Assembly: GCA_964551965.1 (NCBI GenBank)
Contig: CAZKFB010000002.1
Location: 3,629 to 67,628, forward strand
DNA length: 64,000 nucleotides
Direction of reading: 5' to 3'
Source of the DNA: CAG-582 sp964551965
GTDB taxonomy: Bacteria > Bacillota_I > Bacilli_A > RF39 > UBA660
A model generated the notes under the pieces. It was not told the origin of the DNA, did not search any database, and worked only from the letters and a program-made list of their open reading frames with translations. Positions 1-8,134 of the stretch are shown piece by piece. Made by a program: the position numbers and the translations under genes. Each line of letters starts with the position of its first letter. The stretch's first letter is position 1.

Positions 1-2
1 GC

Positions 3-104
3 GATAAACCAGGCGATAATCCAGGCGATAAACCGGGCGATAATCCAGGAGGAAATCCAGAAACAGGAACACCAGAAACAGGAACACCAGAAACAGGAAC
101 ACCA
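3..104 (+). repeat. In-frame tandem repeats: 24-bp DKPGDNPG unit, then 15-bp ETGTP unit
   Basis: Two copies of a 24-bp unit (3-26 and 27-50) are followed by three copies of a 15-bp unit (60-74, 75-89, 90-104). The 15-bp copies are almost identical at DNA level, which suggests recent slippage expansion. Confidence 0.85.
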
Positions 105-365
105 AACATTCCAATACCTAAAATGGGAATTACATTGAATGATTATAATAAAAAGACATTAACAACAACTGGAGCATTGTTAGTTCTTGCAGCACTATAT
201 AAGTTAATTAAGACAGCAGCCTATAAATTTAGTTCTAGTAGAGCATTAAAAGTTGTTGCCAAGAAAGAAAGTAAATTATCTAAAGAAAATAAAAAGAAAG
301 CAAAGCAAGAAAAGAAAAAATTAAAGAAACAAGAAAAGGAAAAAACAAAGGAATTAACAAAATAA
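3..365 (+). CDS. C-terminal part of a repeat-bearing surface protein with membrane anchor (5' end outside window)
   Basis: The reading frame is open from the window edge, so this is the tail of a longer gene. It shows two DKPGDNPG units, three ETGTP units, a short Pro-rich stretch, one hydrophobic segment (around TTTGALLVLAALYKLI) and then a tail of about 45 residues very rich in Lys. The order fits an extracellular flexible stalk, one membrane pass and a basic cytoplasmic tail. There is an internal ATG at 123, but the repeats upstream continue in frame without a stop, so it is not the start. I see no LPXTG motif. The protein's main domain lies outside the window, so its function cannot be told. 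A penicillin-binding protein or an adhesin are both possible. Confidence 0.75.
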   Translation, partial: DKPGDNPGDKPGDNPGGNPETGTPETGTPETGTPNIPIPKMGITLNDYNKKTLTTTGALLVLAALYKLIKTAAYKFSSSRALKVVAKKESKLSKENKKKAKQEKKKLKKQEKEKTKELTK

Positions 366-376
366 TTCCTTTTTCT
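347..376 (+). terminator. Rho-independent terminator overlapping the stop codon
   Basis: A 9-bp perfect stem (347-355 with 364-372) encloses an 8-nt loop and runs into a T-rich tail. The stem begins inside the coding sequence and the stop codon lies at 363-365. Confidence 0.7.
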
Positions 377-434
377 TTGACATATAATTAAATATAATAA
401 TGTAAATTAATAATTAAAACATTAAATAATGTAG

Positions 435-440
435 TATAAT
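435..440 (+). promoter_or_regulatory. -10 element (TATAAT) upstream of mraY
   Basis: A perfect TATAAT lies 19 bp before the mraY start, after the terminator of the upstream gene. No convincing -35 box is seen at the right distance. Confidence 0.5.
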
Positions 441-459
441 ACAACTAGGTGGTGATAAT

Positions 460-1452
460 ATGCTAATATTAGCAAAATCAATATTAGCACTTACATTAGG
501 TTTTGTAATAGCAATAGTAGTTGGAATATTAATTATTCCAGTATTAAAAAAATTGAAGGCTGGCCAAAATGTAAGTAGATTTATTAATAAAAGACATTTA
601 AAAAAAGAGGGAACTCCAACAATAGGTGGTTTAATATTTATAATTCCTCCAATAGTTGCTGTTTTATTATTGTACTTAAGGGGAAGTATTGAATTATCTT
701 ATAATTTAATAATTACAATATTTGTTTTCTTAAGTTATGCCTTATTGGGATTTATCGATGATTTCTTGAAGATTAGATATCACAATAATAAGGGATTATC
801 GACAATAACTAAATTAGTTGCGCAATTATTTATTGCTGTTATTTTCTATACGATATATAAATCTAATGGAGGAACGACAGTATTAGAGGTTTCCTTATTT
901 GGAATTAAGTGGGATTTAGGATTTGCTTATGGATTATTTATTCTATTCTTACTTGTTGGAACAACAAATGCTGTTAATATTAGTGATGGTCTAGATGGTT
1001 TATGTGGAGGACTATCAATCATGGCATTCCTAGCTTATGGAGTTATTTCTTATGGTAGTGATTGGATTCCTGGATATGATGGAATGGCAATATTCTCATT
1101 TGTTCTAGTTGGATCTTTGCTTGGATTCTTACTATTTAATTCGCATCCAGCAAAAGTATTTATGGGAGATACCGGATCGCTTGCTTTAGGTGGAGCATTA
1201 GCAACTATTGCTATATTAACTCATCACGAATTATCTCTTGCTTTAATTGGTGGAGTATTTGTAATAGAAGCATTATCAAGTTTAATTCAAATAATATCAA
1301 TTAGAAAATTTGATAAAAAAGTATTCTTAAAAGCCCCTTTACATCATCATTTTGAAGAGTTAGGATGGCAAGAGACAGACATTGTTAAGATGTTTTGGAC
1401 AGTTGGATTCCTACTTGCTATGTTTGGTGTAGTTTATGGAGTTTGGTTATAA
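460..1452 (+). CDS. mraY: Phospho-N-acetylmuramoyl-pentapeptide transferase (MraY)
   Basis: This integral membrane enzyme transfers phospho-MurNAc-pentapeptide from the UDP precursor to undecaprenyl phosphate, making lipid I for peptidoglycan. The 330-residue protein has the family length and about ten hydrophobic segments. Visible motifs are GTPTIGGL (about 51-58), the Asp pair in FIDDFLK (100-101), NISDGLDGL (173-181), MGDTGSLALG (235-244) and the triple His in APLHHHFE (295-297), all family active-site signatures. The start follows an AGGTGGTG ribosome site. It stands as a single transcription unit between two terminators rather than inside a dcw cluster, with ftsW two genes downstream. 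Confidence 0.97.
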   Translation: MLILAKSILALTLGFVIAIVVGILIIPVLKKLKAGQNVSRFINKRHLKKEGTPTIGGLIFIIPPIVAVLLLYLRGSIELSYNLIITIFVFLSYALLGFIDDFLKIRYHNNKGLSTITKLVAQLFIAVIFYTIYKSNGGTTVLEVSLFGIKWDLGFAYGLFILFLLVGTTNAVNISDGLDGLCGGLSIMAFLAYGVISYGSDWIPGYDGMAIFSFVLVGSLLGFLLFNSHPAKVFMGDTGSLALGGALATIAILTHHELSLALIGGVFVIEALSSLIQIISIRKFDKKVFLKAPLHHHFEELGWQETDIVKMFWTVGFLLAMFGVVYGVWL

Positions 1453-1475
1453 AAGGATTTAAATCCTTTTTTTTT
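1452..1475 (+). terminator. Rho-independent terminator after mraY
   Basis: The palindrome AAAGGATTT / AAATCCTTT (1452-1460 with 1461-1469) is followed by a run of T. The stem starts at the mraY stop codon. Confidence 0.75.
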
Positions 1476-1501
1476 ACTTTTTCATCTGATTGTGCTATAA
1501 T
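1473..1501 (+). promoter_or_regulatory. Promoter: TTTACT, 17 bp, TATAAT with extended -10
   Basis: The -35-like TTTACT (1473-1478) and -10 TATAAT (1496-1501) are 17 bp apart. The -10 is preceded by TGC, an extended -10. It begins inside the T tract of the preceding terminator. Confidence 0.65.
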
Positions 1502-1526
1502 ATAAAACCAATTGAAGGGGTTTAAT

Positions 1527-3104
1527 ATGAAAAAACAAAATAAGATAAGATTAATGAGTATCTTAATTAGTGTTTGTTTATCTTTAACTGGTTGTAATAG
1601 TCAAAGCAGTAAGTTTTGTGGTGATGAAAATTACAGTGAAGATGCAATAGAAGAAACAATTGAACCTAGTGAGATAATGCCGGAAGAAACTGAAGAACCT
1701 TCTTCTATAGAATCATATTATCTTTCCCAATTAAACTCTATTAATCCAAAATTTAATCATGAAGAATACTATTATGATATGGATTATTTGAAAACTTTAC
1801 TTGATACAAATGAAACAATTGATGAATGTAGTTATAATTTTGATGGAAATATTGGTGGAGTAGTAGATCAGATAGTAATGAACTCTAAAGAATTTGTTAA
1901 AATAAATGAAAACTTTACTAATGTATTTGCCAATTATAATTATCGTGTTGCCATTACTAAATGTCTAAGAAACATAATAGATAATTGTGACAATGATTTA
2001 AATAGTGATTTCCATCAAATAAGTAGTATGGCAATTGTATTTGGTGATGAGAATTATTTTTCAGCAGAAAATGAATCATTATTATATACAGCTATTTATG
2101 AAGACAATCTAAATATAATTATAATTAATAAAAAATTAATAGAAAGTATAATAGAATATAATGAATATCCTGAAGCATCATTCATATACTATATAATTAG
2201 TCATGAAGTAAATCATACAAGACAAAATGTTTGCCCATGCAATGAAGATTATGCTTATTCAAATTTTAACTATACCGATGAAGGCTATTCATTCTTAATG
2301 GAAGCTTCAGCTGAATCAGATCTATATAATACAAGAGATTTTGAAGACATATTATTACAATTTTCCTATCAAGATGAGAGAAAATGTGAAGGAGAATTAT
2401 TCCTTTTAAGTATTTTAAATAGTGAAGATTCTAGCAAATATTATAATTCAATATTTGATATTGATTATGAAAAATTCTTTAACTTTTTCAACTTGACTAC
2501 GGATGAAGAAAAATTGAATTTCTTAAAGATAATAGAATCAATAGATGCTAAATATTGTCGAAATAGTATACCATATAATATATATGATGATGTTAGTAAA
2601 ATAACTTATAATGATCTAATAAGTGAGATAGGTTTTACCTATAAAGAACTATTATTTAAAGAATGTTTAATTAACTTAATCGAATATACAAAAGATAATC
2701 CTGATTTTTCTTTACAAGATAATCTTGTTGTTTTAAATATTATTAAATCATATTTAATAGATGAAACTTATACTTATGATGATAATAGTGAAGATATTAG
2801 AATAATATATGATACTGATACAATATCAAGTATTAGTCAAATGGAAAAGATATATATTAATTATTTAGTATCAAAATATAATACAACGGAAGAGAGTATT
2901 CGTGAATATGAATCAGTTGATATAAAAGTATTAATTGAAGCAATAATGGCCATTGCTGAAGGAGACGAAAATGATTATGGAGTATATACTTTATATGCTA
3001 AAGATCTAGTTTCTAGATTCCCAATGATAATTCCTATCTTGCGTGCTAACACGGATTATTCATATAATACATATGAGGAAAGAATTTTAAAAATAAATGA
3101 ATAA
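1527..3104 (+). CDS. Lipoprotein with HEVNH zincin-like motif, putative surface metallopeptidase
   Basis: This is a 525-residue secreted protein. The N-terminus is a lipoprotein signal with lipobox LTGC, giving lipidated Cys23, followed by an acidic Glu/Ser linker. HEVNH at residues 226-230 matches HExxH, the zinc-binding motif of zincins. A possible third ligand lies in EASAE (Glu259 or Glu263), the spacing expected for gluzincin-type enzymes. The rest is acidic, Tyr- and Asn-rich, and resembles nothing I recognise. The start is ATG 1527 behind GAAGGGG. A TTG at 1512 is in frame but lies before that ribosome site. It is a single-gene unit between terminators. The peptidase call rests on the motif alone. 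Confidence 0.6.
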   Translation: MKKQNKIRLMSILISVCLSLTGCNSQSSKFCGDENYSEDAIEETIEPSEIMPEETEEPSSIESYYLSQLNSINPKFNHEEYYYDMDYLKTLLDTNETIDECSYNFDGNIGGVVDQIVMNSKEFVKINENFTNVFANYNYRVAITKCLRNIIDNCDNDLNSDFHQISSMAIVFGDENYFSAENESLLYTAIYEDNLNIIIINKKLIESIIEYNEYPEASFIYYIISHEVNHTRQNVCPCNEDYAYSNFNYTDEGYSFLMEASAESDLYNTRDFEDILLQFSYQDERKCEGELFLLSILNSEDSSKYYNSIFDIDYEKFFNFFNLTTDEEKLNFLKIIESIDAKYCRNSIPYNIYDDVSKITYNDLISEIGFTYKELLFKECLINLIEYTKDNPDFSLQDNLVVLNIIKSYLIDETYTYDDNSEDIRIIYDTDTISSISQMEKIYINYLVSKYNTTEESIREYESVDIKVLIEAIMAIAEGDENDYGVYTLYAKDLVSRFPMIIPILRANTDYSYNTYEERILKINE

Positions 3105-3128
3105 ACTACTTAAACAAGTAGTTTTTTT
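3103..3128 (+). terminator. Rho-independent terminator
   Basis: A 9-bp stem (3103-3111 with 3116-3124) has a 4-nt loop and is followed by T residues to 3128. Confidence 0.8.
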
Positions 3129-3160
3129 CATAAATAATAAATAGATGAATATTTTATATT

Positions 3161-4243
3161 ATGAAAAGAAATATAATAATAACTGCTATAACTATATTTT
3201 TATGCTTATTTGGAATTGTTATGATTACGTCTTCATCCTACTATTGGGCAGAATATAAGTTTAATAATCCATTTAAATTTTGTATTCATCAAAGTATCTT
3301 TGTAATTATAGGAGTATTTTTAATGTTTATATTTTCTAAATTGGATTATAAGTTATTATATAAATATGCAAATCATTTATTGATTTTTTCTATTATTCTC
3401 TTAATACTGGTTTTAATTCCGGGAATAGGAGTAATAAGAAATGGTAGTAGAAGTTGGTTTGGAATAGGTCCTTTTGGAATTCAGCCTAGTGAAGTAGCTA
3501 AATTAGTCAGTATCATATTTGTATCCAAATACCTATCTAACAATGATTCGAATATGAATAAAATAGTATCTTATTCATTTCCCATTCTTTTTATAGTGCT
3601 TTTAATATTTGCTCTAATATTATTAGAACCTGATTTTGGAAGCGGAGCAATAATTGTTTTATCTTTAGTAGTACTTATTTTTACATCTAAAATAAAAATT
3701 TCTTTCTTTGTATATTTAGGATTTATCGGTATTGCTTTTATCGTTGTATTAATTGTATTAGCTCCATATCGAATGGCAAGAATAATAGGTTATTTAAATC
3801 CTTGGAGTGATCCTTTAGGAAGCGGATTCCAAATAATTCAAAGTTTATATGCTATTGGTCCTTCCGGATTATTTGGATTAGGGCTTGGAAACTCTATTCA
3901 AAAACATTTCTATTTGCCAGAACCCCAAACAGACTTTATCTTTGCTATTATATCTGAAGAATTAGGAATAATAGGTATAGTTTTATTGAGTGTCTCTTAT
4001 ATTTTATTATTATATAATGTAATAAAGATTTCTCTTTGTACAAAAGATTTATTTGGTAAATATTTATCTTTCGGATTAATTATAGAACTTGTATTACAAA
4101 CATTACTTAATATATTAGTTGTAGTTGGGCTCATACCAGTTACGGGAGTTACTTTGCCATTCTTATCTTACGGCGGATCTAGTTTATTAATTTGTTTAAT
4201 AATGATGGGAATAGTTTTAAATATTAACAAAAATAATATATAA
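3161..4243 (+). CDS. ftsW: FtsW-type SEDS peptidoglycan glycosyltransferase
   Basis: This polytopic membrane enzyme of the SEDS family polymerises lipid II into glycan strands with a partner class B PBP. The 360-residue protein has about ten hydrophobic segments. It shows NGSRSWFGIGP and QPSEVAKL (about residues 95-115), LEPDFGSG with the catalytic-type Asp, PLGSGFQ, and the C-terminal VTGVTLPFLSYGGSS. That last motif is typical of FtsW/SpoVE rather than RodA, though RodA cannot be fully excluded. No Shine-Dalgarno sequence is visible before ATG 3161, unlike most genes here. The start was chosen because the first transmembrane segment begins at once after it. It is a single gene bracketed by terminators. 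Confidence 0.92.
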   Translation: MKRNIIITAITIFLCLFGIVMITSSSYYWAEYKFNNPFKFCIHQSIFVIIGVFLMFIFSKLDYKLLYKYANHLLIFSIILLILVLIPGIGVIRNGSRSWFGIGPFGIQPSEVAKLVSIIFVSKYLSNNDSNMNKIVSYSFPILFIVLLIFALILLEPDFGSGAIIVLSLVVLIFTSKIKISFFVYLGFIGIAFIVVLIVLAPYRMARIIGYLNPWSDPLGSGFQIIQSLYAIGPSGLFGLGLGNSIQKHFYLPEPQTDFIFAIISEELGIIGIVLLSVSYILLLYNVIKISLCTKDLFGKYLSFGLIIELVLQTLLNILVVVGLIPVTGVTLPFLSYGGSSLLICLIMMGIVLNINKNNI

Positions 4244-4250
4244 AAATGTA

Positions 4251-4277
4251 AAAACTCATGATAATATGAGTTTTTTT
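4251..4277 (+). terminator. Rho-independent terminator after ftsW
   Basis: The stem AAAACTCAT (4251-4259) pairs with ATGAGTTTT (4266-4274) around a 6-nt loop and runs into seven T. Confidence 0.8.
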
Positions 4278-4311
4278 AATTATATTGATTATATCTATAA
4301 AATAAATGTAG

Positions 4312-4317
4312 TATAAT
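4312..4317 (+). promoter_or_regulatory. -10 element upstream of the membrane HTH gene
   Basis: TATAAT lies 92 bp before the start codon, so the leader would be about 85 nt. No good -35 box is seen at 16-18 bp. The leader shows no clear structure. Confidence 0.35.
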
Positions 4318-4409
4318 ATGGATTTGTTAGGGTTATTCAATCTTGTTTTATTATTAAACTATTAAAAATGAATATTTAGCAAAACGAACATAATGAAAAG
4401 AGAGACAGT

Positions 4410-5525
4410 ATGAATAAGAATGTGGGTCAATATTTAAAAGAATTAAGAGAAAAGAAACATTTAAGTCAAAATCAATTAGCAAATAGATTACATATAAGTA
4501 GAAGCGTAATTGCTAAATATGAAACTGGTGAAAGAGAACCAAGTTTTAATATCTTAATTATTCTTAGCAAATTCTTTAAGATACCAATTACTGATTTAAT
4601 TCCAATTTATGAACAAAATATAAAATCAAACAATACAAAAGATGTATTAAATTATTTATTAAAACAAAATAAGACTTTTAGAACTATAGTATTAACTTTA
4701 ATTACTATTATTTTTATAATAATAGTATCAGCAGTAATTTATATAAATGTTTTAAACTATGTATCAACAAAAGTTTATACGGTTGTATCGTTGGAAGATA
4801 ATACCATAATTAAAGATGGAATATTGATAACTACTAGAGACAAAATCTATTTATATTTAAATAATAGCATAGAAGAAGATGGAGCAGAAGAAATTAAGCT
4901 TTATTATTTAGATGGCAAAGATAAGATATATGTATTTTCTACATCAGAAATTAATAATTTGATATTTTATGCCGACTTAAATGATGATGAATATATTAGT
5001 TTTAAAAATTTTAAAAAATTCTTCAACAACTCATATTTAGAAATTTGTCACAAAAATAATACAACTGACGCAATTAAATTAAACTATGAATTTGATTATA
5101 CAAATAATAATTTGGAAAGTGATGTAGAGAAAATAACTACAGAAGAACCGACAACAACACAGTCATTAGTAGAAGCATATGTTTTTGAGCAAAATAACAA
5201 ATCGGAATTATATGATTTAGTAATGTCGCTTATGGAAGATTATAATTTAGAAACTTTTAATATTAGACAGGATAAAATAAATTATGAAGTGTTTATTGCA
5301 AATAACGATTTAAATATTTTCTTTAAATATAAAAAACATGAATACAATTTAGTGTATTCATATATAGATGGTTATGAAGAACTGAAATTAAATGATATAA
5401 CAAATTCACCTAAAAGTTTATATTTAAAGAATTTGACTTCTATGGTATGTAATGGACCAAAGTGTAAAAACGTTAATAAAGATATTAAATTGATAAAAGA
5501 AATAGTAAATGAAATAAAAAAATAA
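4410..5525 (+). CDS. Membrane-anchored XRE-family transcription regulator with extracytoplasmic domain
   Basis: The 371-residue protein begins with a Cro/C1-type helix-turn-helix (residues about 6-62, with LSQNQLANRLHISRSVIAKY and ETGEREPS). A spacer and one transmembrane segment (about 93-116) follow. The remaining 250 residues are predicted outside the cell and include a Thr-rich linker (TTEEPTTTQS, about 246-255) and a second small domain ending with CNGPKCKN. The layout suggests a one-component sensor that binds DNA inside and senses something outside. No ligand domain is recognised. The start ATG 4410 has a weak AAAGAGAG site. It sits directly upstream of a secreted protein gene (5603) but a strong terminator separates them. 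Confidence 0.75.
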   Translation: MNKNVGQYLKELREKKHLSQNQLANRLHISRSVIAKYETGEREPSFNILIILSKFFKIPITDLIPIYEQNIKSNNTKDVLNYLLKQNKTFRTIVLTLITIIFIIIVSAVIYINVLNYVSTKVYTVVSLEDNTIIKDGILITTRDKIYLYLNNSIEEDGAEEIKLYYLDGKDKIYVFSTSEINNLIFYADLNDDEYISFKNFKKFFNNSYLEICHKNNTTDAIKLNYEFDYTNNNLESDVEKITTEEPTTTQSLVEAYVFEQNNKSELYDLVMSLMEDYNLETFNIRQDKINYEVFIANNDLNIFFKYKKHEYNLVYSYIDGYEELKLNDITNSPKSLYLKNLTSMVCNGPKCKNVNKDIKLIKEIVNEIKK

Positions 5526-5527
5526 TG

Positions 5528-5557
5528 GGTTGTTCCGAAATGGAACAACCTGTTTTT
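5528..5557 (+). terminator. Strong rho-independent terminator
   Basis: A perfect 9-bp stem (GGTTGTTCC 5528-5536 with GGAACAACC 5542-5550) has a 5-nt loop and a T tract at 5553-5557. Confidence 0.9.
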
Positions 5558-5566
5558 GTGAATTTG

Positions 5567-5575
5567 TGCTATAGT
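5567..5575 (+). promoter_or_regulatory. Extended -10 promoter (TGC TATAGT)
   Basis: TG plus one base precedes TATAGT (5570-5575), 28 bp before the next start codon. The -35 region overlaps the preceding terminator tail and is not recognisable. Confidence 0.5.
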
Positions 5576-5602
5576 TGAATTTAGAAAGGAGTAGAGAACA
5601 AA

Positions 5603-6349
5603 ATGGTTAAAAAGACTTTTGTTATTTTATTAGTATCAATTATGTTTTGTGGTAGTGTTTCAGCAGAGTCATATTTCGAAAATGAAAACGGCGTTATTCT
5701 AACCAAGCCAGAATACGATTTTATAGTCGAATTATATCATGAAAATTATCCATCTGTAATTACTATGGATGAATATAATATATTAAAAGATAACAATATA
5801 TTTGGTCAAGAAATTAAACATGTATCTAGTGACGATAACATGCCTAATCCTGGCATTAGTTTGTTGAGTGGCGATACTGGTTATCATGAAACTGATTATA
5901 AAAGATTAGATGTACAGTCAGCTTGCGGAACAAAATGTATGGTTTCAGCAAAATTAGTATGGAAAAAACTTCCTACAGCAAGAAGCTATGATTTATTTGG
6001 CGCAATGCAACTTGGATCAAGTGCACCATCAGCAGTTACTTCTCATAAGTACATAAATGGAAATGCATCTACAGCAGTAGAATATATTACAACCAGTACT
6101 GGCGCTTCAGCAACGCACCGATTACCAAATGATACTACTATTGGCTCTTTGGCATTTGATTTATCATTTACCATAGCTAAAAAAGGTAAAGTTGCAGTAT
6201 CATATCAACATGCTAAGAAGAACATTACTTTAGTTAATAGTCGTAAGTTTATTTTCAATAATAATGGATATGGACATGTTTATTTATTTGATCAAACTAT
6301 CAGATCATACTATGACCAAATGTGTGGTGTAGAATTATCTTTAGTTTAA
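5603..6349 (+). CDS. Secreted protein of unknown function
   Basis: The 248-residue protein has a clear signal peptide (MVKKTFVILLVSIMFCGSVSA, cleaved near residues 21-22) and no other membrane segment, so it is probably exported. The mature part has an N-terminal helical-looking stretch and a C-terminal half rich in Ser/Thr/Val that looks beta-rich, with three Cys (in ACGTKC and MCGVE). I do not recognise the family. ATG 5603 is preceded by AGAAAGGAG at good distance. It is a single-gene unit downstream of the membrane HTH regulator, which makes it a possible but unproven target of that regulator. Confidence 0.7.
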   Translation: MVKKTFVILLVSIMFCGSVSAESYFENENGVILTKPEYDFIVELYHENYPSVITMDEYNILKDNNIFGQEIKHVSSDDNMPNPGISLLSGDTGYHETDYKRLDVQSACGTKCMVSAKLVWKKLPTARSYDLFGAMQLGSSAPSAVTSHKYINGNASTAVEYITTSTGASATHRLPNDTTIGSLAFDLSFTIAKKGKVAVSYQHAKKNITLVNSRKFIFNNNGYGHVYLFDQTIRSYYDQMCGVELSLV

Positions 6350-6506
6350 TTAATTCTTATTAATATTTTAGTAAAAATATGTAATATTGATTTTTAATAT
6401 TAATACAAATACAAAAAAATTTTAGATAGAAACAAATCCCAACGACAAATCGATTTACTATTTAAACTTTATTGCATATTAATATTATTATATTGATGTA
6501 GATATT
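6350..6506 (+). other. AT-rich spacer, nothing recognised
   Basis: About 157 bp of very AT-rich sequence follows the secreted-protein gene and precedes the terminator at 6507. No open frame with a ribosome site and no convincing hairpin were seen. Confidence 0.5.
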
Positions 6507-6535
6507 AAGAGCAAAGATTTCTTTTGCTCTTTTTT
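6507..6535 (+). terminator. Rho-independent terminator
   Basis: The stem AAGAGCAAA (6507-6515) pairs with TTTGCTCTT (6523-6531) and is followed by T residues. It lies about 160 bp after the upstream gene and directly abuts the next promoter. Confidence 0.75.
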
Positions 6536-6536
6536 G

Positions 6537-6545
6537 TGTTATAAT
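6537..6545 (+). promoter_or_regulatory. Extended -10 promoter (TGT TATAAT)
   Basis: TG-T-TATAAT starts two bases after the T tract of the preceding terminator and lies 22 bp before the nuclease start codon. Confidence 0.55.
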
Positions 6546-6567
6546 CTTATTATAAGGAAGTACGAAT

Positions 6568-7311
6568 ATGGGAAGAAGACGTAGGAATAAAATTGAATTA
6601 AAATATTTTCAAATAGCTATCGTTGTAATATTGCTAATATATATTGCTGGTTATATATTCTTTCCTGATAAAATGGATTATATATTCTTATTTGATGTTA
6701 ATAATCATTTTACTAATAGACCAAGCAATAACATTCCTGAATATAATGGATTATCATATATTATCCTTGATTCTAATACTCCAAACTTTGATGAAGAATT
6801 AATAAACACAACATCTTTTGAAAAGTATTCTAATCTTGATAAACTAGGAAGATGTGGCGAAGCAATTGCTAATATTGGAATAGATCTAATGCCAACAGAA
6901 AAAAGGGGAACAATAGGAAGTGTAAGACCATCAGGCTGGCATACGATAAAATATAGTGGAATAGATGGCAATTATTTATACAATAGATGTCATTTAATTG
7001 GTTATCAACTTACTGGGGAAAATGCCAACAAGAATAATCTTATTACTTGTACTAGAGAGATGAATGCGGGAGCTATGTTAGATTTTGAAAATGAGGTAGC
7101 AGAATATATTAAGAGAACAAAAAATCATGTACTATATCGAGTTACACCAGTTTTTGATAATAATAACTTACTTGCTAAAGGAGTACAAATGGAAGCTTTA
7201 TCTGTTGAAGATAATGGAGAAGGTATAAAATTTAATGTTTTTGTTTATAATGTTCAAAGCGGGATAGAAATTAATTATCTAAATGGAGATAGTAAACAAA
7301 TAAAAAAATAA
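6568..7311 (+). CDS. Membrane-anchored DNA/RNA non-specific endonuclease
   Basis: The 247-residue protein has a basic N-terminus and one hydrophobic anchor (about residues 14-32), with the rest outside the cell. The segment YNRCHLIGYQLTGEN (His142 as the likely general base) with the following NNLITCTREMN matches the beta-beta-alpha-metal endonuclease family that includes streptococcal EndA and competence-associated nucleases. The usual DRGH is replaced by NRCH, which occurs in one branch of this family. The start follows AAGGAAG. It is a single gene, convergent with the zinc-ribbon gene. A role in processing extracellular DNA for nutrition or uptake is inferred. Confidence 0.8.
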   Translation: MGRRRRNKIELKYFQIAIVVILLIYIAGYIFFPDKMDYIFLFDVNNHFTNRPSNNIPEYNGLSYIILDSNTPNFDEELINTTSFEKYSNLDKLGRCGEAIANIGIDLMPTEKRGTIGSVRPSGWHTIKYSGIDGNYLYNRCHLIGYQLTGENANKNNLITCTREMNAGAMLDFENEVAEYIKRTKNHVLYRVTPVFDNNNLLAKGVQMEALSVEDNGEGIKFNVFVYNVQSGIEINYLNGDSKQIKK

Positions 7312-7335
7312 GGATCATAATAATCCTTATTTTAT
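7302..7335. terminator. Bidirectional terminator between convergent genes
   Basis: The 9-bp stem AATAAGGAT (7307-7315) with ATCCTTATT (7323-7331) has an A run on its left and T residues on its right. It can therefore end transcription from both sides. It overlaps both stop codons. Confidence 0.8.
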
Positions 7336-7953
7336 TGTTAAAGACTTTATTATCTTTGATAATTCTAATTTTGTTTCTTCTGAAGTTTCTAAGCCTTTAT
7401 GATTAATTTCTATTAAGTAGTATTTATCTTTAACTGTGAATATATGATAATAACTTACATCGTTAGCAAAAGTCTTTGTAGGTATTTCTCCGAGAGAATC
7501 ATCTAGAACTTCATTTGTTGTAATATAAGTGTTATATTCTTCGTAAGAAACATTGTTGCAAACAATATTAATGCTATTATCATCTTTTAAGAAAATCGTA
7601 TTAGTACTTGTTCCGTAAATATCTTTTGGATATTGAAGCCTCAATGAACCGAATTTAAAGGTTTTAATCTTTTCATTTACTTTTTCTGTAGTTGTTGTCG
7701 TTGAATTATCTTTTATTTCTGCTTTAGTTGAATCTTTAAAAATATATATACCAATTACTAATATTGATAGGGCAAAGAATAAACATAAAGTTACAGCAAA
7801 TTTATTCCTTTTATTATTGTTCTTTCTCGGATCAGTTATATTATTTAAATAGATCTCTGTTGTCTCTTCTAAAACAGTATCATTGTCAAGTCCACATTTT
7901 GGACATACCGAATTATTTTCTTCTAATAATGAATTACAACCTTTGCAATACAT
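7327..7953 (-). CDS. Zinc-ribbon membrane protein with extracytoplasmic domain
   Basis: The 208-residue protein begins with a zinc ribbon (CKGC and CPKC, residues about 3-22), then a polar spacer, one transmembrane segment (about 55-75), a Thr-rich linker (NSTTTTTEK) and a domain of about 110 residues outside the cell. Zinc-ribbon plus single-pass proteins of this type are common in low-GC Gram-positives and mostly uncharacterised. Start ATG 7953 is chosen because GAGGTGG lies just before it. A GTG at 7962 falls within that ribosome site and cannot serve as start. It is the only clearly supported minus-strand gene in the window and has its own promoter. Confidence 0.75.
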   Translation of the reverse strand: MYCKGCNSLLEENNSVCPKCGLDNDTVLEETTEIYLNNITDPRKNNNKRNKFAVTLCLFFALSILVIGIYIFKDSTKAEIKDNSTTTTTEKVNEKIKTFKFGSLRLQYPKDIYGTSTNTIFLKDDNSINIVCNNVSYEEYNTYITTNEVLDDSLGEIPTKTFANDVSYYHIFTVKDKYYLIEINHKGLETSEETKLELSKIIKSLTIK

Positions 7954-7976
7954 TAATACCACCTCATACTATATAT

Positions 7977-8006
7977 ATTATATCAATTAACAGATATATA
8001 ATTCAA
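7977..8006 (-). promoter_or_regulatory. Minus-strand promoter: TTGAAT, 18 bp, TATAAT
   Basis: Read on the minus strand, TTGAAT (8006-8001) and TATAAT (7982-7977) are 18 bp apart. They lie upstream of the zinc-ribbon gene. Confidence 0.65.
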
Positions 8007-8083
8007 TATTTTTAGATTAATTATGTGTTGTTTAGGGTAATATAAAAATAGATGTTTTTGTTGAATTATTTGGTTTAATAATG

Positions 8084-8112
8084 TTTACATAGATTATTCA
8101 AAATGGTATAAT
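8084..8112 (+). promoter_or_regulatory. Promoter: TTTACA, 17 bp, TATAAT with extended -10
   Basis: TTTACA (8084-8089) and TATAAT (8107-8112) are 17 bp apart, and TGG precedes the -10. This strong promoter is divergent from the zinc-ribbon gene and drives the giant surface-protein operon. Confidence 0.8.
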
Positions 8113-8134
8113 TTTAACATAGGATGTGAATGAT

